In this document: piece by piece, positions 42,778 to 53,731 of the stretch
Position numbering within the stretch: position 1 is the stretch's first letter
Layout of the letters: each line of letters opens with the position of its first letter
Source: Tritrichomonas musculus
Taxonomy: Eukaryota > Parabasalia > Tritrichomonadida > Tritrichomonadidae
Reading direction: 5' to 3'
DNA: 64,000 nt
NCBI GenBank assembly: GCA_039105265.1
Contig: JAPFFF010000015.1
Span: 3,472,001-3,536,000 of the forward strand
Position numbers and translations under genes: made by a program
The notes under the pieces: generated by a model
What the model was told of the DNA's origin: nothing
Seen by the model: only the letters and a program-made list of their open reading frames with translations
Database searches by the model: none

Positions 42778-45700
42778 TCAATTATATAAATCATATCCAA
42801 AACCTTCATAAAAAAAGTCATTAATATTTGCTAACTTTGATTCTCCTTTTGCCATTTGTTGTAGATTTTCATCTATTGTTTGTAATGATTTGATATCATT
42901 TAGTATATATAATAAATATGTATTTCTAACATTATAAAACTCTTCTAAAAATTCTTCTTCATTTTCATCATACCTAAGTAGTAATATTTCACAATATTGA
43001 TAAATATCAGTTACAAATTCTAAAGATACGTTATAATGATGTTTTAATTCGTTGAAAACATTTTCAATGCTAATTGGTGCATATTTTTGAATCAGCAAGA
43101 AGCATAAAAGTGTCATTGATGGATTAAAATCTTTTATTGATGATTCAATTAAAAGCTTAAAATATTCTTTATTTTTTGGTATTTTCCTTTCATTTATTTC
43201 ATTTTCTTCTTCATCAAGTAAAACATTTGATAAATTAAACATTGATATTATGTCACCACTTTGTCTAATTGCTTCATTAAAATATTCTTTTGCTAAGCAA
43301 GTATTCTTTGGAATACCATCAATTCCACTTGAATAAATAACGCCAAGATTATTTTTGGCATATTTATCATTAAAGCAAGATGCTTCTTTATATAAACGAA
43401 TTGATTCTCTAATATCTCTTTTCATGTATTTACCTTCAAAATAAAAATCACCTAAGTATTTCTGAGCTTCGCGACAATTTAAATATGCTGAATATTGAAT
43501 ATATTTTATCCCTTTAATTATATCTTGCACTGATTCATCAAATAAATAGGCAATACCAAGAAAACAATTGGGATAAGATTTGTTTTGATTCGCTGCAAGA
43601 GTTATATAATGAATTCCTTTATGTTTATCACATGGAACATGGTCACCATTATAATAAAGAGTACCAAGCAAAAATTGGGCATGATAATTATTAAGATTTG
43701 CTGCAAGCGTTAAATAATGAATTGCTTTATTTATATCCTGTGGAATATACTTCCCTTCGCTATATATATTGCCTAACATATTTAGGGCATTACTATCATT
43801 TTGATTAGCTGCGAGTGTATAATATTGAATTGCTTTATTTATATCTAGTGGAATATATTCTCCTCCATAATAAATATTACCTAACATATTTAGCGACTCA
43901 CTATCATTTTGATTAGCTGCAAGGGTTAAAAAATAAATTGCTTTGTTTACATCTCGTGCAATATATGTTCCATTATAATAAATTTTTCCAAGTTCATATT
44001 GTGAATTAATTTCATTTTGATAAGCTGCGAGTGTAAAATAATGAATGGCTTTGTTTATGTCTCGTGAAACATATTTATTTTCATAATAAATTGTTCCAAG
44101 GCAAAATTGTGAAGATATATCATTTTGTTTAGCTGCAAGTGTGAAATAATGAATTGCTTTATTTATATCACGTGAAACATATTTGTCTTTATAATAAATT
44201 AATCCAAGATCATATTGTGCTGATGAAATATTTCGATTGGCTGCTAATGACAAATAATGAATGGCCTTGTTTATATCAAATTGGATATTTAAATAAATAT
44301 GTCCAAGTTCATTTTGAGCATTTGCATGATTTTGATTTGCTGCGATTTTATAATAAAAAATTGCTTTGTTTATATCAGTTCGGACATGCTCGCCTTTATG
44401 ATAAATGTAACCCAAATTATATTGTGCCAATGAAAAATTTCCATTTGCGGCTAATGACAAATAATGTAATCCTTTATCTATATCTTGTGGAACGTATTTT
44501 CCATAGTAATATGACATCCCAAGAACAAATAATGATTCGTTATGATTTTGATTGGCAGCTAATAAAAAATAATGTAACGCTTTTTTTATATCACCTGAAT
44601 TGTAATAAATAAATCCAAGTGAATATTGTGCTACTACATTTCCTTGACTTGAAGCTAATGTATAATAATGAATTGATTTATCAATATCGCGTGGTATAGA
44701 TTTACCACTAATATAAATATCTCCTAATACTTTTTGTGCAATACAATTGTCTTGATCAGAAGCCAAAGTCAAATAATGAATCGCTTTATTTATGTCACGT
44801 GAAACATATTTATCTTCATAATAAATATAGCCAAGATTATATTGTGCTTCTGGATCATTTTGATTTGCAGCTAACTTATAATAATACAAAGATTTATTTA
44901 TATCTTTTTGATTATAATAAAATACACCAAGATATATTTGGGACATTAAATTGTTTTGATTGGCGGCTAAAGTGAAATAATGAATCGCTTTATTAGTATC
45001 TTTTAAATTGTATTTACTTGATTTATACATCATACCAAGAAAATATTGTGAAATTACATCATTTTGATTTGCTGCTAATGTAAAATAATGAACTGCTTTA
45101 TTATAATCGTGAGAAATATAGTCATCATTAACATAAATCATTCCAAGACAGCATTGTGCAATTGGATGATTTTGATTTGATGCAAGCAACAAATAATAAC
45201 GTGCTTTTAAAATATCAGATGGATAACCTTTTCCTTCCCAAAAAAAACGTCCAAGAAAATATTGTGCATTTGAATCATTTGAAACTTCAGAAAGCGTAAA
45301 TTTATATAAAAGAATATTAATTACATCGAAATAATCTTTCCTTTCTTCTCTATTATTTGTAACATTAATATAATTTTCATGATTTTCAATTAATTCAGTT
45401 AATGTAAACCTTGGCCCAGAATTAGCATAAAACTTTGTTAACAACTTAACATTATTTATTTTTAATAAAGTTTGTATATTAAGATTATTTGGTTCAATTA
45501 AGATTACATCATAAATAAACTGAATAAATTGCTCTTCGTTTATATTGGTAAAAACATCATTTTCTGTGAATGAAATTGAATTGATTTCAGTAATTATTTT
45601 CCTTTTAATTTCATCATTTTTTATTCTTTCCGATGGTTGATATTTTATGCACGATTGGAATAGACTTTGAATATTATTTGAAGCTCCTTCTATTGTTGGA

Positions 45701-47118
45701 ATATCATGTTCAAGTTCGTAATAATTATAATTCAAAATTATATCTTTATTTACAAATACAAAATAAATAACTAAGCCAAATGAATATATATCGCAAGGAT
45801 ATGAAATAAAATCCCCTTGAAATTGTTCTGGCGACATGTAATTATCTGATCCAAAGTCATTTGAATAATCATTATTTTCCTCTTTTGAAATTGGATGTCT
45901 AATTGTTGGAAAGTCTGAAATATAAGGAATAAAATCATGATCAAGAAGAATGTTGGATGGTTTTATATCTCGATGAATCAATAAGTTTGAATGAAGATAG
46001 TCAATTCCTTGAAAAATTCTATTAATTATCATCAATGAAAAAAAATGATTTCTTTGTTTGTGATTCGATTTTAAATATTCTTTGAGTGATCCATTACTCA
46101 TGTACTCATATATTAATCCTGTTATTTTTTCATTCTCTTTCATGAATCCATAAAATCGAGTTAAAAACTGACTTTGATATTGTTTACAAAATTCAATTTC
46201 TCGTTTATTGTCTTTAATTGGAACTCTCGACGAATTAAATTTTTTCATCATGAAAACATAAAGTGATTTTCGATGAATGACTAAGTAATGAACAGCTTGG
46301 TCATTTATAAGAATATATCTTAATTTTATAAATTCATTTTCTTTGAATTCAATATGACAAGTTTGAATGTTTCTATTGGATTGAATTAGATTGATTATTT
46401 CATTAAAATTTTTGTTTTCATTCGAATCAATAAAAAGCAAATTTGATATTTTCTTTTTGATAAAATCAATTGTATGCCAATTGTCTGATTTATTAAATCT
46501 AAAAAATGATTTATCTTTGAAATGGTTGCTCGGATAAAAATATCTCCTGATCAGATAACCTGCAATTGGACGAATTGAATACTTTACAAATTTATTGAAT
46601 TTGATTTCTTTAGAAATGGTGGAAAATAAACAAAAATTAGTGATTTCTCTATTAGCTTTATCTTCTTCCTCTTTTTCATTAAGTTTCGTTGTGTTTATAA
46701 TTGAAATTTGTTGCTCATTCAATTCATTTAAAAGTGATTTAATTGATGAAATACTCATGTTTTCAATTATAAAGCATTCTTTCTCGAAACAAATTATAAG
46801 ATCAGAAATATCATCATTGTTTGTATATATATCTTTCTCATCACTTTTGTTTTCGGGTAAAAAAAGTTTTTTAAAATTATTTGAAATTTGATATGTGATA
46901 AAGTTGAAGTATTTTAAATAATTAAATAAAAAGTCCTCAGTGAGTGTTTCTTGGTCTATATTTTCTTCTTCTTCGTCATAATCATTACTTATTTGATTGT
47001 TTTCTATTGTTAATATATAAAAGTTAAAATAAGAATAAAATCCTTGTAGTGTTCCATCTTCAATTTGGTGAATCATTAACTGGTATTCCTCAGGTATGCC
47101 TTTAAATTTCAGGCTCAT
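42778..47118 (-). CDS. Giant kinase-like protein with about 19 Sel1 repeats
   Basis: 1446 residues, a paralogue of the gene at 23839-29781: same N-terminal module (RRYFYPSNHFKDKSFF), kinase domain (about 290-540) and Sel1 array. HRDIKPSN near 381 is intact, but DFG reads DFP near 403; the glycine loop is not recognisable and APE is SPE. The Sel1 array (about 617-1286, 19 units) has its own consensus, (A/S)QYxLGxIYYxxKYVSRDINKAIHYFTLAANQND, distinct from the paralogue's. The C-terminal helical region is long. Loss of the DFG Gly makes full activity doubtful. A TAACGAT motif like Myb recognition sites lies about 20 bases upstream of the start; no initiator is seen. Confidence 0.92.
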   Translation of the reverse strand: MSLKFKGIPEEYQLMIHQIEDGTLQGFYSYFNFYILTIENNQISNDYDEEEENIDQETLTEDFLFNYLKYFNFITYQISNNFKKLFLPENKSDEKDIYTNNDDISDLIICFEKECFIIENMSISSIKSLLNELNEQQISIINTTKLNEKEEEDKANREITNFCLFSTISKEIKFNKFVKYSIRPIAGYLIRRYFYPSNHFKDKSFFRFNKSDNWHTIDFIKKKISNLLFIDSNENKNFNEIINLIQSNRNIQTCHIEFKENEFIKLRYILINDQAVHYLVIHRKSLYVFMMKKFNSSRVPIKDNKREIEFCKQYQSQFLTRFYGFMKENEKITGLIYEYMSNGSLKEYLKSNHKQRNHFFSLMIINRIFQGIDYLHSNLLIHRDIKPSNILLDHDFIPYISDFPTIRHPISKEENNDYSNDFGSDNYMSPEQFQGDFISYPCDIYSFGLVIYFVFVNKDIILNYNYYELEHDIPTIEGASNNIQSLFQSCIKYQPSERIKNDEIKRKIITEINSISFTENDVFTNINEEQFIQFIYDVILIEPNNLNIQTLLKINNVKLLTKFYANSGPRFTLTELIENHENYINVTNNREERKDYFDVINILLYKFTLSEVSNDSNAQYFLGRFFWEGKGYPSDILKARYYLLLASNQNHPIAQCCLGMIYVNDDYISHDYNKAVHYFTLAANQNDVISQYFLGMMYKSSKYNLKDTNKAIHYFTLAANQNNLMSQIYLGVFYYNQKDINKSLYYYKLAANQNDPEAQYNLGYIYYEDKYVSRDINKAIHYLTLASDQDNCIAQKVLGDIYISGKSIPRDIDKSIHYYTLASSQGNVVAQYSLGFIYYNSGDIKKALHYFLLAANQNHNESLFVLGMSYYYGKYVPQDIDKGLHYLSLAANGNFSLAQYNLGYIYHKGEHVRTDINKAIFYYKIAANQNHANAQNELGHIYLNIQFDINKAIHYLSLAANRNISSAQYDLGLIYYKDKYVSRDINKAIHYFTLAAKQNDISSQFCLGTIYYENKYVSRDINKAIHYFTLAAYQNEINSQYELGKIYYNGTYIARDVNKAIYFLTLAANQNDSESLNMLGNIYYGGEYIPLDINKAIQYYTLAANQNDSNALNMLGNIYSEGKYIPQDINKAIHYLTLAANLNNYHAQFLLGTLYYNGDHVPCDKHKGIHYITLAANQNKSYPNCFLGIAYLFDESVQDIIKGIKYIQYSAYLNCREAQKYLGDFYFEGKYMKRDIRESIRLYKEASCFNDKYAKNNLGVIYSSGIDGIPKNTCLAKEYFNEAIRQSGDIISMFNLSNVLLDEEENEINERKIPKNKEYFKLLIESSIKDFNPSMTLLCFLLIQKYAPISIENVFNELKHHYNVSLEFVTDIYQYCEILLLRYDENEEEFLEEFYNVRNTYLLYILNDIKSLQTIDENLQQMAKGESKLANINDFFYEGFGYDLYN

Positions 47119-48017
47119 TGTTTTATAAAGTTAATTATAACGATCAAAAAGCTTTCAATTTAACAATATATAAAGGAGCTCCTTTATATATTACGAAATA
47201 ATTTCATACTGAAATAAAAATCAAGTATTTTGGATTTCATTCTATAATCAAAGAAAGATGGTTCAATATATAGATAAATATATTTAATTCCAACAGTAAG
47301 AGCTGTCAAAACAAACTTATTGATTCAATTGGTGTCCATATAAGCATTCCAAATGGCTTGAATATGAATTCAAATGACAGTTTTTCATCACAATCAGTGA
47401 AGGTGCTCATGATCTAAATTCAGAGCCAAGACAGAAAGGAAATGTCAACGGAAAAGCTGATTATTGTGAATACATTGTTAGAACAGGAATCGGAAATAGC
47501 TTTTTTTTTGTTTAAAATCATCTTTATTATGAGCATTCGCATATAAACAAGAAAGCGCATATATTTTTTATATCAATAAACGTTCTATAAGTTACTTTAC
47601 AACAAAGAAAATAAAAATTTTTATCAAAATATTATATGAATATTTTATTGTATTAGTATAAAATCGGTTTTACAGTCTTTTTTTCATAATATTATATGAA
47701 TATTTTATAATTTTATAATATTAGTAGCTAGGCTTGTTAAGTTCCGATATCGATTTTCCATTGATTGGCATTGATATCGATATCAAGTGTATGTTTAAAT
47801 ATTAAAACTTGATATCAATATCGAGATTTTAAAAACATAAAATATTCTTTTCTTGATATAATTTTTTTTTCTTGCAAAAGTGCAAATATCCAATTTTAAC
47901 AAGTAATTACAATATGTTCCATAAATTATATCTTTTATCAGAATACAGTATATTGATGGAAATATACTACAAAAATTAGTTTTGAGCTTGACTTAAATTG
48001 TAAAAATTAAAAATTTA
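47119..48017. other. Spacer with a gene relic and palindromes
   Basis: AT-rich. It holds the coding relic at 47327-47515, two copies of AATATTATATGAATATTTTAT (about 47628 and 47688) and a cluster of GATATC motifs near 47748-47826, including the perfect 16-bp palindrome TTGATATCGATATCAA. Confidence 0.55.
47327..47515 (+). pseudogene. Coding relic, unknown family
   Basis: 63 codons with coding-like composition: NWCPYKHSKWLEYEFK, one in-frame TGA, then FFITISEGAHDLNSEPR, GNVNGKADYCEYIV and RTGIGNS. The balanced residues and normal codon usage contrast with the surrounding spacer. I cannot name the family. Confidence 0.4.
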
Positions 48018-48322
48018 AATAGAAATAATCAGTTAGTTCAGTAATTATTGTCGGAGAATATGTAATTGCTTTAATACTATTGCTATATTTGGTTTAATTT
48101 GTTGATAGGGAGAATAATGTCTTTGGTAAACTCAAAAAATGGCAAAATACTAGGAAATTAAATAAATCATTTATCATAAGTTTATAAAAGAAAAAATATA
48201 TTATTTTAATATGTTTTATGAAATATATTATTTTAATTATTTTTTGTTAAAAAAAATTAAAATAATAATTATATGAAATTTGCATTTTCAAAACTAAATA
48301 TTGCTTATTTTTTAAATTGCGA
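48018..48322 (-). repeat. Inverted duplicate, copy B
   Basis: Partner of 36866-37167. It covers the last codons, the stop and the 3' flank of the cysteine-rich gene. Just beyond its outer end a segment of about 34 bp containing GAGCTTGACTTAAATT is inverted relative to copy A, a micro-inversion. Confidence 0.88.
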
Positions 48323-50345
48323 TTGAAGAATCACCTTGTGTAGAAGTTGTTGATTGATTCTTCTTCTTAATGACAAGGAAGTAAACAAGGAGTGCAATAA
48401 TTGCTGCAACGACAACAACGCATGCGATAACAATACCTGCAATTGCACCACCAGAGAGTTTATTTTTCTTCTTTCCACCTGAATCGATTTTCTTGGCAAC
48501 AACTTTATTTTCAGATGATGATTTTTCACATTTTGCATCACCGAAATCACCCGATACTTTCCTAGCCCATTCATCACAGGTTTCATTATTAAAATTAGAT
48601 GGAGATTCTTTAGCAATTGTCATTGTTTCATCTTCAAGAATTGTGTTTGTTGTCGTACTAGAAACTCTTATTGATCCTGGAATTTGATCCAGAATTCCTT
48701 CAAAAATATTAGCACCTTCTTTTTGTGCTTGACTATATAATATTCTGATATCCTTACCTTCGTATTTGACTTTTTGGCCAATTTTAATTGTTGATGATGG
48801 AGCTACTGATAAATCATTTTTAATTTCAACACCTTGGAGATTTGCAGTTGCACCTTGCTGGACGTTAACATGATTTGCAGAAATGTTTTTATCTGGATCA
48901 TTATTTTCAACATTACCCTTATTGAATAAGTTGATATAATCGAACTCAATGTTATTTTGAGGAACTAATGTAATTACATCATTGGTCGTCAAATTTTTGA
49001 GTTTTAATACGCCATCAAATGAATTTTGAAGGCCTAAAGTAAGTTTTCTTGTGGCTTTACTTTCAATTGAAACTCCGTCTGATTGATTATTGAAATTAAG
49101 AGTTGCATCTGCTGCTTGAGGAGCGAGGATGCATTTAGCATTTTCATCTTGAGGAGAAACGTCTAGTTTATTTCCTTTGAGATTCAATCTAACATTATCA
49201 TAAATATTATGTTCTATATTAAGTTTTTTAATGCCGTCATCAACAGTTCCTGTGAATACAGCAAATTTATTATCTTTTATGTTATCGTTATCTGGAATAG
49301 TCAAGTTAAAATCGGTTCCAGATATTTCAACATATTCATCTGGTATATTTAATTCTTCTTTAAGTCGGTCAATTTCAACTTGTCCAATTGGAATAAGGCA
49401 TTGTCCGTCAGTTGTTAGTTCATAGCCTGTATCACATTCACATTGGCCTTCTGTAGCAAGAGACTTAAAGTGTTTCTTTACATCACAAAAAGCACATACA
49501 TTAGGTGTATCTGAATTGCATTTCACGCATCCGTTAATGGTTATATTGCACCCTGATGTTGTTGGATAATCGCAAACTCCTTGATCATTTGGTTCAAGAA
49601 ATTCATATAAGCATTCGCATTTTCCATCATTTAATTTATAACCTTTTAATGTATCGCATATAGAGCAGGCATTTACATCTGATTCGCAAGATATGCATCC
49701 TTGAATTGATACATTACATCCGGATGAAGTTGGTGGGGCACATGCTCCATTATCATTTGGTTTGTATCCTGCATAAGCGCATTCGCATATAAAACTGCCA
49801 TTTTCTAATTGTGTAGGTTGGTACTTAAAGTTATCTTCAACATTGCATGTAGCGCATTTATCTGATGTTTCTGCGAGGCAATACAAGCACCCTACAACTT
49901 CATTTGTGCACTTTCCTCGTTTAAGAACACAATAAGAATCAATCAATTCATATCTATCATTGCATGTGCATTTTCCATCAACTGGTTTTTCATTCATATT
50001 AGGGTCATTAGTAGTTTCGCAAACAGCACATTTGTTCAATGATGAATCACAGTATTTGCATCCACTTGGTGTGGCATCTGGATCGCAAATGTAAGCATCA
50101 AAAATGCAATCTTTTAATTATCATTTTCTTTATTTTCTTTATAACCTAATAAGCAACTTATGCACTGCTGTGAAGAATCACATTTACATCCATCTGGGCA
50201 TTTATCTCCTGATGGTGCAACGCATTCTTTGTCTCCATTCAATGTTGATTGACCATTGCAGCTTCCACATTTTGTTGGTTCAGCTTGATCGCAAGTAGCG
50301 CAATCGGTTGGTCCTGTTCCGATATTACATTGATCTCCTGATAAA
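48312..50345 (-). pseudogene. Cysteine-rich type I surface protein, 5'-truncated and frameshifted
   Basis: The 3' part is a long open frame of about 600 codons. An N-terminal run of CxxC modules (CxxCxxxxPxxCxxC...GxCxC..GY) is followed by a beta-rich domain, then GAIAGIVIACVVVVAAI as a single transmembrane helix and a short KKK tail. This is the pattern of trichomonad immuno-dominant or variable-surface-antigen-like proteins. The open frame begins at TTG without an ATG. About 80 bases further up the frame shifts (near 50117), and cysteine-rich coding (GDQCNIGTGPTDCATC) continues to about 50345, where it meets AT-rich DNA with no signal peptide or start. There is no trichomonad intron motif at either point. 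A broken, 5'-truncated gene is most likely; a sequencing error at the frameshift is possible. Confidence 0.75.
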
Positions 50346-50440
50346 AATATAATAAATATTTATATAAATTAAAAACATTAATAAAAATATTAAAATATTT
50401 TTATCTTTATTTAAACGTATATTATTATTCATTTTTTAAT

Positions 50441-50519
50441 GAATTATCATGATGAATAATTCATTACATTTTCTAAGGAAGAATATTGAATCCAATTTCT
50501 TTTTCTTCCTTAGAAAATG
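50441..50519. repeat. Two adjacent stem-loops
   Basis: The second is strong: CATTTTCTAAGGAAGAA (50467-50483) pairs perfectly over 17 bp with 50503-50519 across a 19-nt loop. Just upstream AATGAATTAT...ATAATTCATT forms a 10-bp stem. Both lie close to the truncated 5' end of the cysteine-rich gene. Confidence 0.8.
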
Positions 50520-50873
50520 GCCTTCTACTGCAATAATGTTATATTTCTGCTATATTAATTTCAAAATCACATAAAAAATACTTAAAATAATTAAAAACAA
50601 AATTATGTCATTGATTTTTTTTATTGAAGCCAGAAAGATTGATCATTTTAACGACATTCATCATTGCAACATTTTTTATAAGTAAATTGATAAATCATGG
50701 TTGCTAAATTGGAGTTATCAAGTTGATCAAGATTGCAATTTTTGAAAAAAAGTAGATATCCTTTATCATTGAGTCATATGTAAAACATATCGCCGTTTTG
50801 ATTGAACGAAATGGAAATAAAAAGAAGGAGAAAAGGCTGGCCTTTGTGATATTTAGTATTTTTTTATGTTGGG

Positions 50874-50962
50874 CCATAACTACTAAATAAATATCAAATT
50901 ATATGACCTTAATTGTTTGTCCAAAAATTCTGCATTTGAAGATCTATCCATTTTTCCGTAAA
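50874..50962 (+). repeat. Dispersed block, copy 2
   Basis: Same orientation as 8738-8825; shares TGACCTTAA and CTGCATTTGAAGATCTATC. AAAAAATGGTG follows later (about 51064), as after copy 1. Confidence 0.6.
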
Positions 50963-51187
50963 ACCAAGAGCAAAAAAATATCACCACCATTTTCAAAAAA
51001 CTAAAAATTGTTAGGAATGATCATATATTATAAAATAAATAATTTATTTGAGCTTTTGTACTAAAAAATGGTGAGATTCTTAAAGAAACAAATTATTAAC
51101 TTAATATATTCAATAAAATGAATAAAATTGAGAGAAATTGGCAGAGATCTTACAAAAAAAATTTAAAATTGACCTTGAAAAAGGCGC

Positions 51188-51215
51188 TTTTTTTTTTTTT
51201 TTTTTTTTTTTTTTT
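51188..51215 (+). repeat. 28-T homopolymer
   Basis: The longest homopolymer in the window. No target-site duplication or element body is evident beside it. Confidence 0.9.
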
Positions 51216-51817
51216 GTTTATTGGCAAAAGTGATCTTGGAATATTTGTTGATTCAAAACAGATTTCTGAAGATGATAATGGTTTATTAAAGATGAGTTTC
51301 TGATGGTAATTGAAGATGATAAGTTACAGATGTCAATTAAAGATGATTGAATATGAACTACAATTTGCATATATATATAGAAAAATATGGGGTAGCGAGA
51401 CAAAAATGGAATTTATGTAACGATATGATAAATTTCTTATGAAGTTAAGTAGGGTGTAATAATTTACACGCCTCCTAAGGTATACTACTTATGAAACTTT
51501 AAATTAAGTTATTAAATAAACTAAATAATGCTTTAAAATTAAATAATTTTGATTATATGATGCATACTATCATATTTTTATCAGCTACAAACGAAATAAA
51601 TATATCAGAATTTTTTTAACTTTCATTCTATTAATTATGAAAAGTGAAGTAAAAGTCCATAATTTTTCAATTACTATTCAAAAAAAAGTAGACTTTAAAA
51701 GGATGAAACCTCATACTTTTTCAACACTCAATTTGGTGAAATCATATATAATTTCTTGGTTACTTCATTCAAAATACTCCAAATATAATGTATCAAATAA
51801 AAATTGAAAATGAACAT

Positions 51818-53731
51818 TTATTTAATTTCATATTTTGAAAGAATATTAAAAACATTTTTATTTTTAATATCCTTTAATATATCAACATCTAATTCCACAT
51901 TTCTATATACAGTATAACCTGTATCAATTTTTTTACACTGGCTTTTCACTTTTGTATCAATTCTTTTTGATTTCAAAATAATTTCAAGGATTTCCAAATT
52001 TTCATGTAAAGCAGCTGCATAAAAAATAGACAAATTATTCGTGTTTTTTGAATGACCATATATATAGCATGAATAGCATATTTTATTAACATCAATTTGA
52101 TCAAGTGAAAGAATTATATTTACTATATCAGAATTATCTGTATAAATCGAAATTTCTAATGGAGTCAATTTTTTTTCAGCAGAAAAACCGAGAGTTGCAA
52201 GACCCCCAGAAGATACCAAATATTCAAGTTTATTTAGATCAATTTTGGTGTAATTCAAGATCATATATATTAAATCAAAATATTGATGTTTTATTGCAAT
52301 ATGAAAAGGATTTCTGTATTGTGGAGTAAACATTTCAAATCTTGCGCCAGATGAGTCAAACCAGCTGCATTCATTCAAATCCAAATTTTTAGACAAAATA
52401 AAACGAACACAATCGACAGAATTATATAAAAATATTGGCATTAATTGTGCATATTTATATTCTTTTTTTCTATTATTTTGATTTGATAAATTAACTGAAT
52501 CAAGTCTAATAAATTTGCTAAATATAACATAGTTGCCACTTTTTGATAACTCTAAATTAACGTTTATTTTTGAATCATGCATTTCAATTGCTGGTACAAA
52601 TTCATATTGAAATGATGCTTTTATGCATTCTTCATCCATTTTAATGTTTAGATCATTGATAAGCCAATTAAAAACATCAAAACGATGATAACGAATTGCA
52701 CACAAAAGACTTTGTGAAGTGAAGTGAATTCCATTTTCAAGGACAATTTTGCATATTTCAATATCACCTCCACAAGCAGCAAAGTCACTCAATACGAATT
52801 TTTTATTAGCCAAATAATATTGATTTTTATTTTTATCAATTTGATATTTTCTTTCTTCTTCAAAATTCAATTCTGTTGCCAACTTTTTGAAGCACTTTTT
52901 TGAATTGTAAAATGCAGAATATTGAAGAAAAGAGCAACCAAACATTGTCATCTCATTTCTATCAATTAAACTCAATTTAATACGACCATTATTTGTACCA
53001 ATTAATTTATCATTATCATCACGAATTGCAATGGCCATCTCATCCATGTTCAGGCAAGATCTCATCACTTTTTGATAGGTTGACTTTTTCAATTCAATTT
53101 TGATGCTCTCATAAAAAATTTCAAGATTTGAATAGTGAAAATTCAGGTCAGTTTTTTCATTTAAATATAAAAATCTCATGTATGAACGATATGGATTATA
53201 ATCCATATTATCTGTTGTAAAATAGAATGACATGTCAAAAATTAATGACTTTTCAAAAGGTTGCAAATCTTTTTCTTCAAGAATTTTTTTCGAAATTGAC
53301 AAATAAACAAAAAGATCGGCAAAATTGTCAAAACACCAGAAAATTTGTGATTTGACAAAGGAAAGAAGATGTTGATGTTTTGCTATAATTGTTTTCGATA
53401 GTTCTACGTAAAAATCGGTGTTGTTCATGCGAATTGATGTGAAAAGCATCAATTCGTGAAGATAAAGACGAATATTTTCATCTTCAGACGAAATTGAGAA
53501 AAGTTGTGTATATGCATCTTGGATAATTTTTTCTTTGTCATTGTTTTCTTTAAAATTTTGTCCATATTCTTCAATTATTTCTTGAATTTTTTGAACATCT
53601 TTAATTGATAATGATGAGTGGGTCAAAAGTGAATATGGAGGTTCTACTGGAGTTGATATATGATTATAACTATCTTGATTGATTTCATTTGATTTGACGA
53701 AATATGATTTAATCCAATTAAAAAACATCAT
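51818..53731 (-). CDS. DUF3447-type ankyrin-repeat protein
   Basis: 637 residues from the ATG pair at 53731. The N-terminal helical module (about 40-190) resembles that of the 13.8-kb gene. The central part has GCSFLQYSAFYNSKKCFKKL and LSDFAACGGDIEICKIVLENG, DUF3447/ankyrin units with the AAxxGxxEICKxxLExG pattern. The C-terminal third has further ankyrin repeats (NPFHIAIKHQYFDLIYMIL, TPLEISIYTDNSDIVNIIL, SIFYAAALHENLEILEIIL). There is no acidic insert and no membrane segment. It is a cytoplasmic binding protein of unknown partner. Confidence 0.9.
   Translation of the reverse strand: MMFFNWIKSYFVKSNEINQDSYNHISTPVEPPYSLLTHSSLSIKDVQKIQEIIEEYGQNFKENNDKEKIIQDAYTQLFSISSEDENIRLYLHELMLFTSIRMNNTDFYVELSKTIIAKHQHLLSFVKSQIFWCFDNFADLFVYLSISKKILEEKDLQPFEKSLIFDMSFYFTTDNMDYNPYRSYMRFLYLNEKTDLNFHYSNLEIFYESIKIELKKSTYQKVMRSCLNMDEMAIAIRDDNDKLIGTNNGRIKLSLIDRNEMTMFGCSFLQYSAFYNSKKCFKKLATELNFEEERKYQIDKNKNQYYLANKKFVLSDFAACGGDIEICKIVLENGIHFTSQSLLCAIRYHRFDVFNWLINDLNIKMDEECIKASFQYEFVPAIEMHDSKINVNLELSKSGNYVIFSKFIRLDSVNLSNQNNRKKEYKYAQLMPIFLYNSVDCVRFILSKNLDLNECSWFDSSGARFEMFTPQYRNPFHIAIKHQYFDLIYMILNYTKIDLNKLEYLVSSGGLATLGFSAEKKLTPLEISIYTDNSDIVNIILSLDQIDVNKICYSCYIYGHSKNTNNLSIFYAAALHENLEILEIILKSKRIDTKVKSQCKKIDTGYTVYRNVELDVDILKDIKNKNVFNILSKYEIK

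Larger units (their letters stand above)
50520..51817. other. 1.3-kb AT-rich spacer
   Basis: Holds dispersed block copy 2 (50874-50962), a 28-T run and no credible gene. The 61-codon ORF at 51118 is mostly the T-run translated as Phe. Confidence 0.6.

Noticed and set aside
50320-50345. 3' splice site (TTATCAG) restoring a 5' exon for the cysteine-rich gene
   Set aside because: Trichomonad introns need an ACTAAC-CACAG type 3' motif and GTATGT-like 5' site; neither is present, and no coding lies upstream.
51188-51215. T-run as the tail of a LINE or SINE on the minus strand
   Set aside because: No reverse-transcriptase remnant, Pol III box or target-site duplication nearby.
51118-51303. 61-codon ORF containing the 28-T run
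   Set aside because: Its centre is a homopolymer read as Phe; there is no family resemblance.
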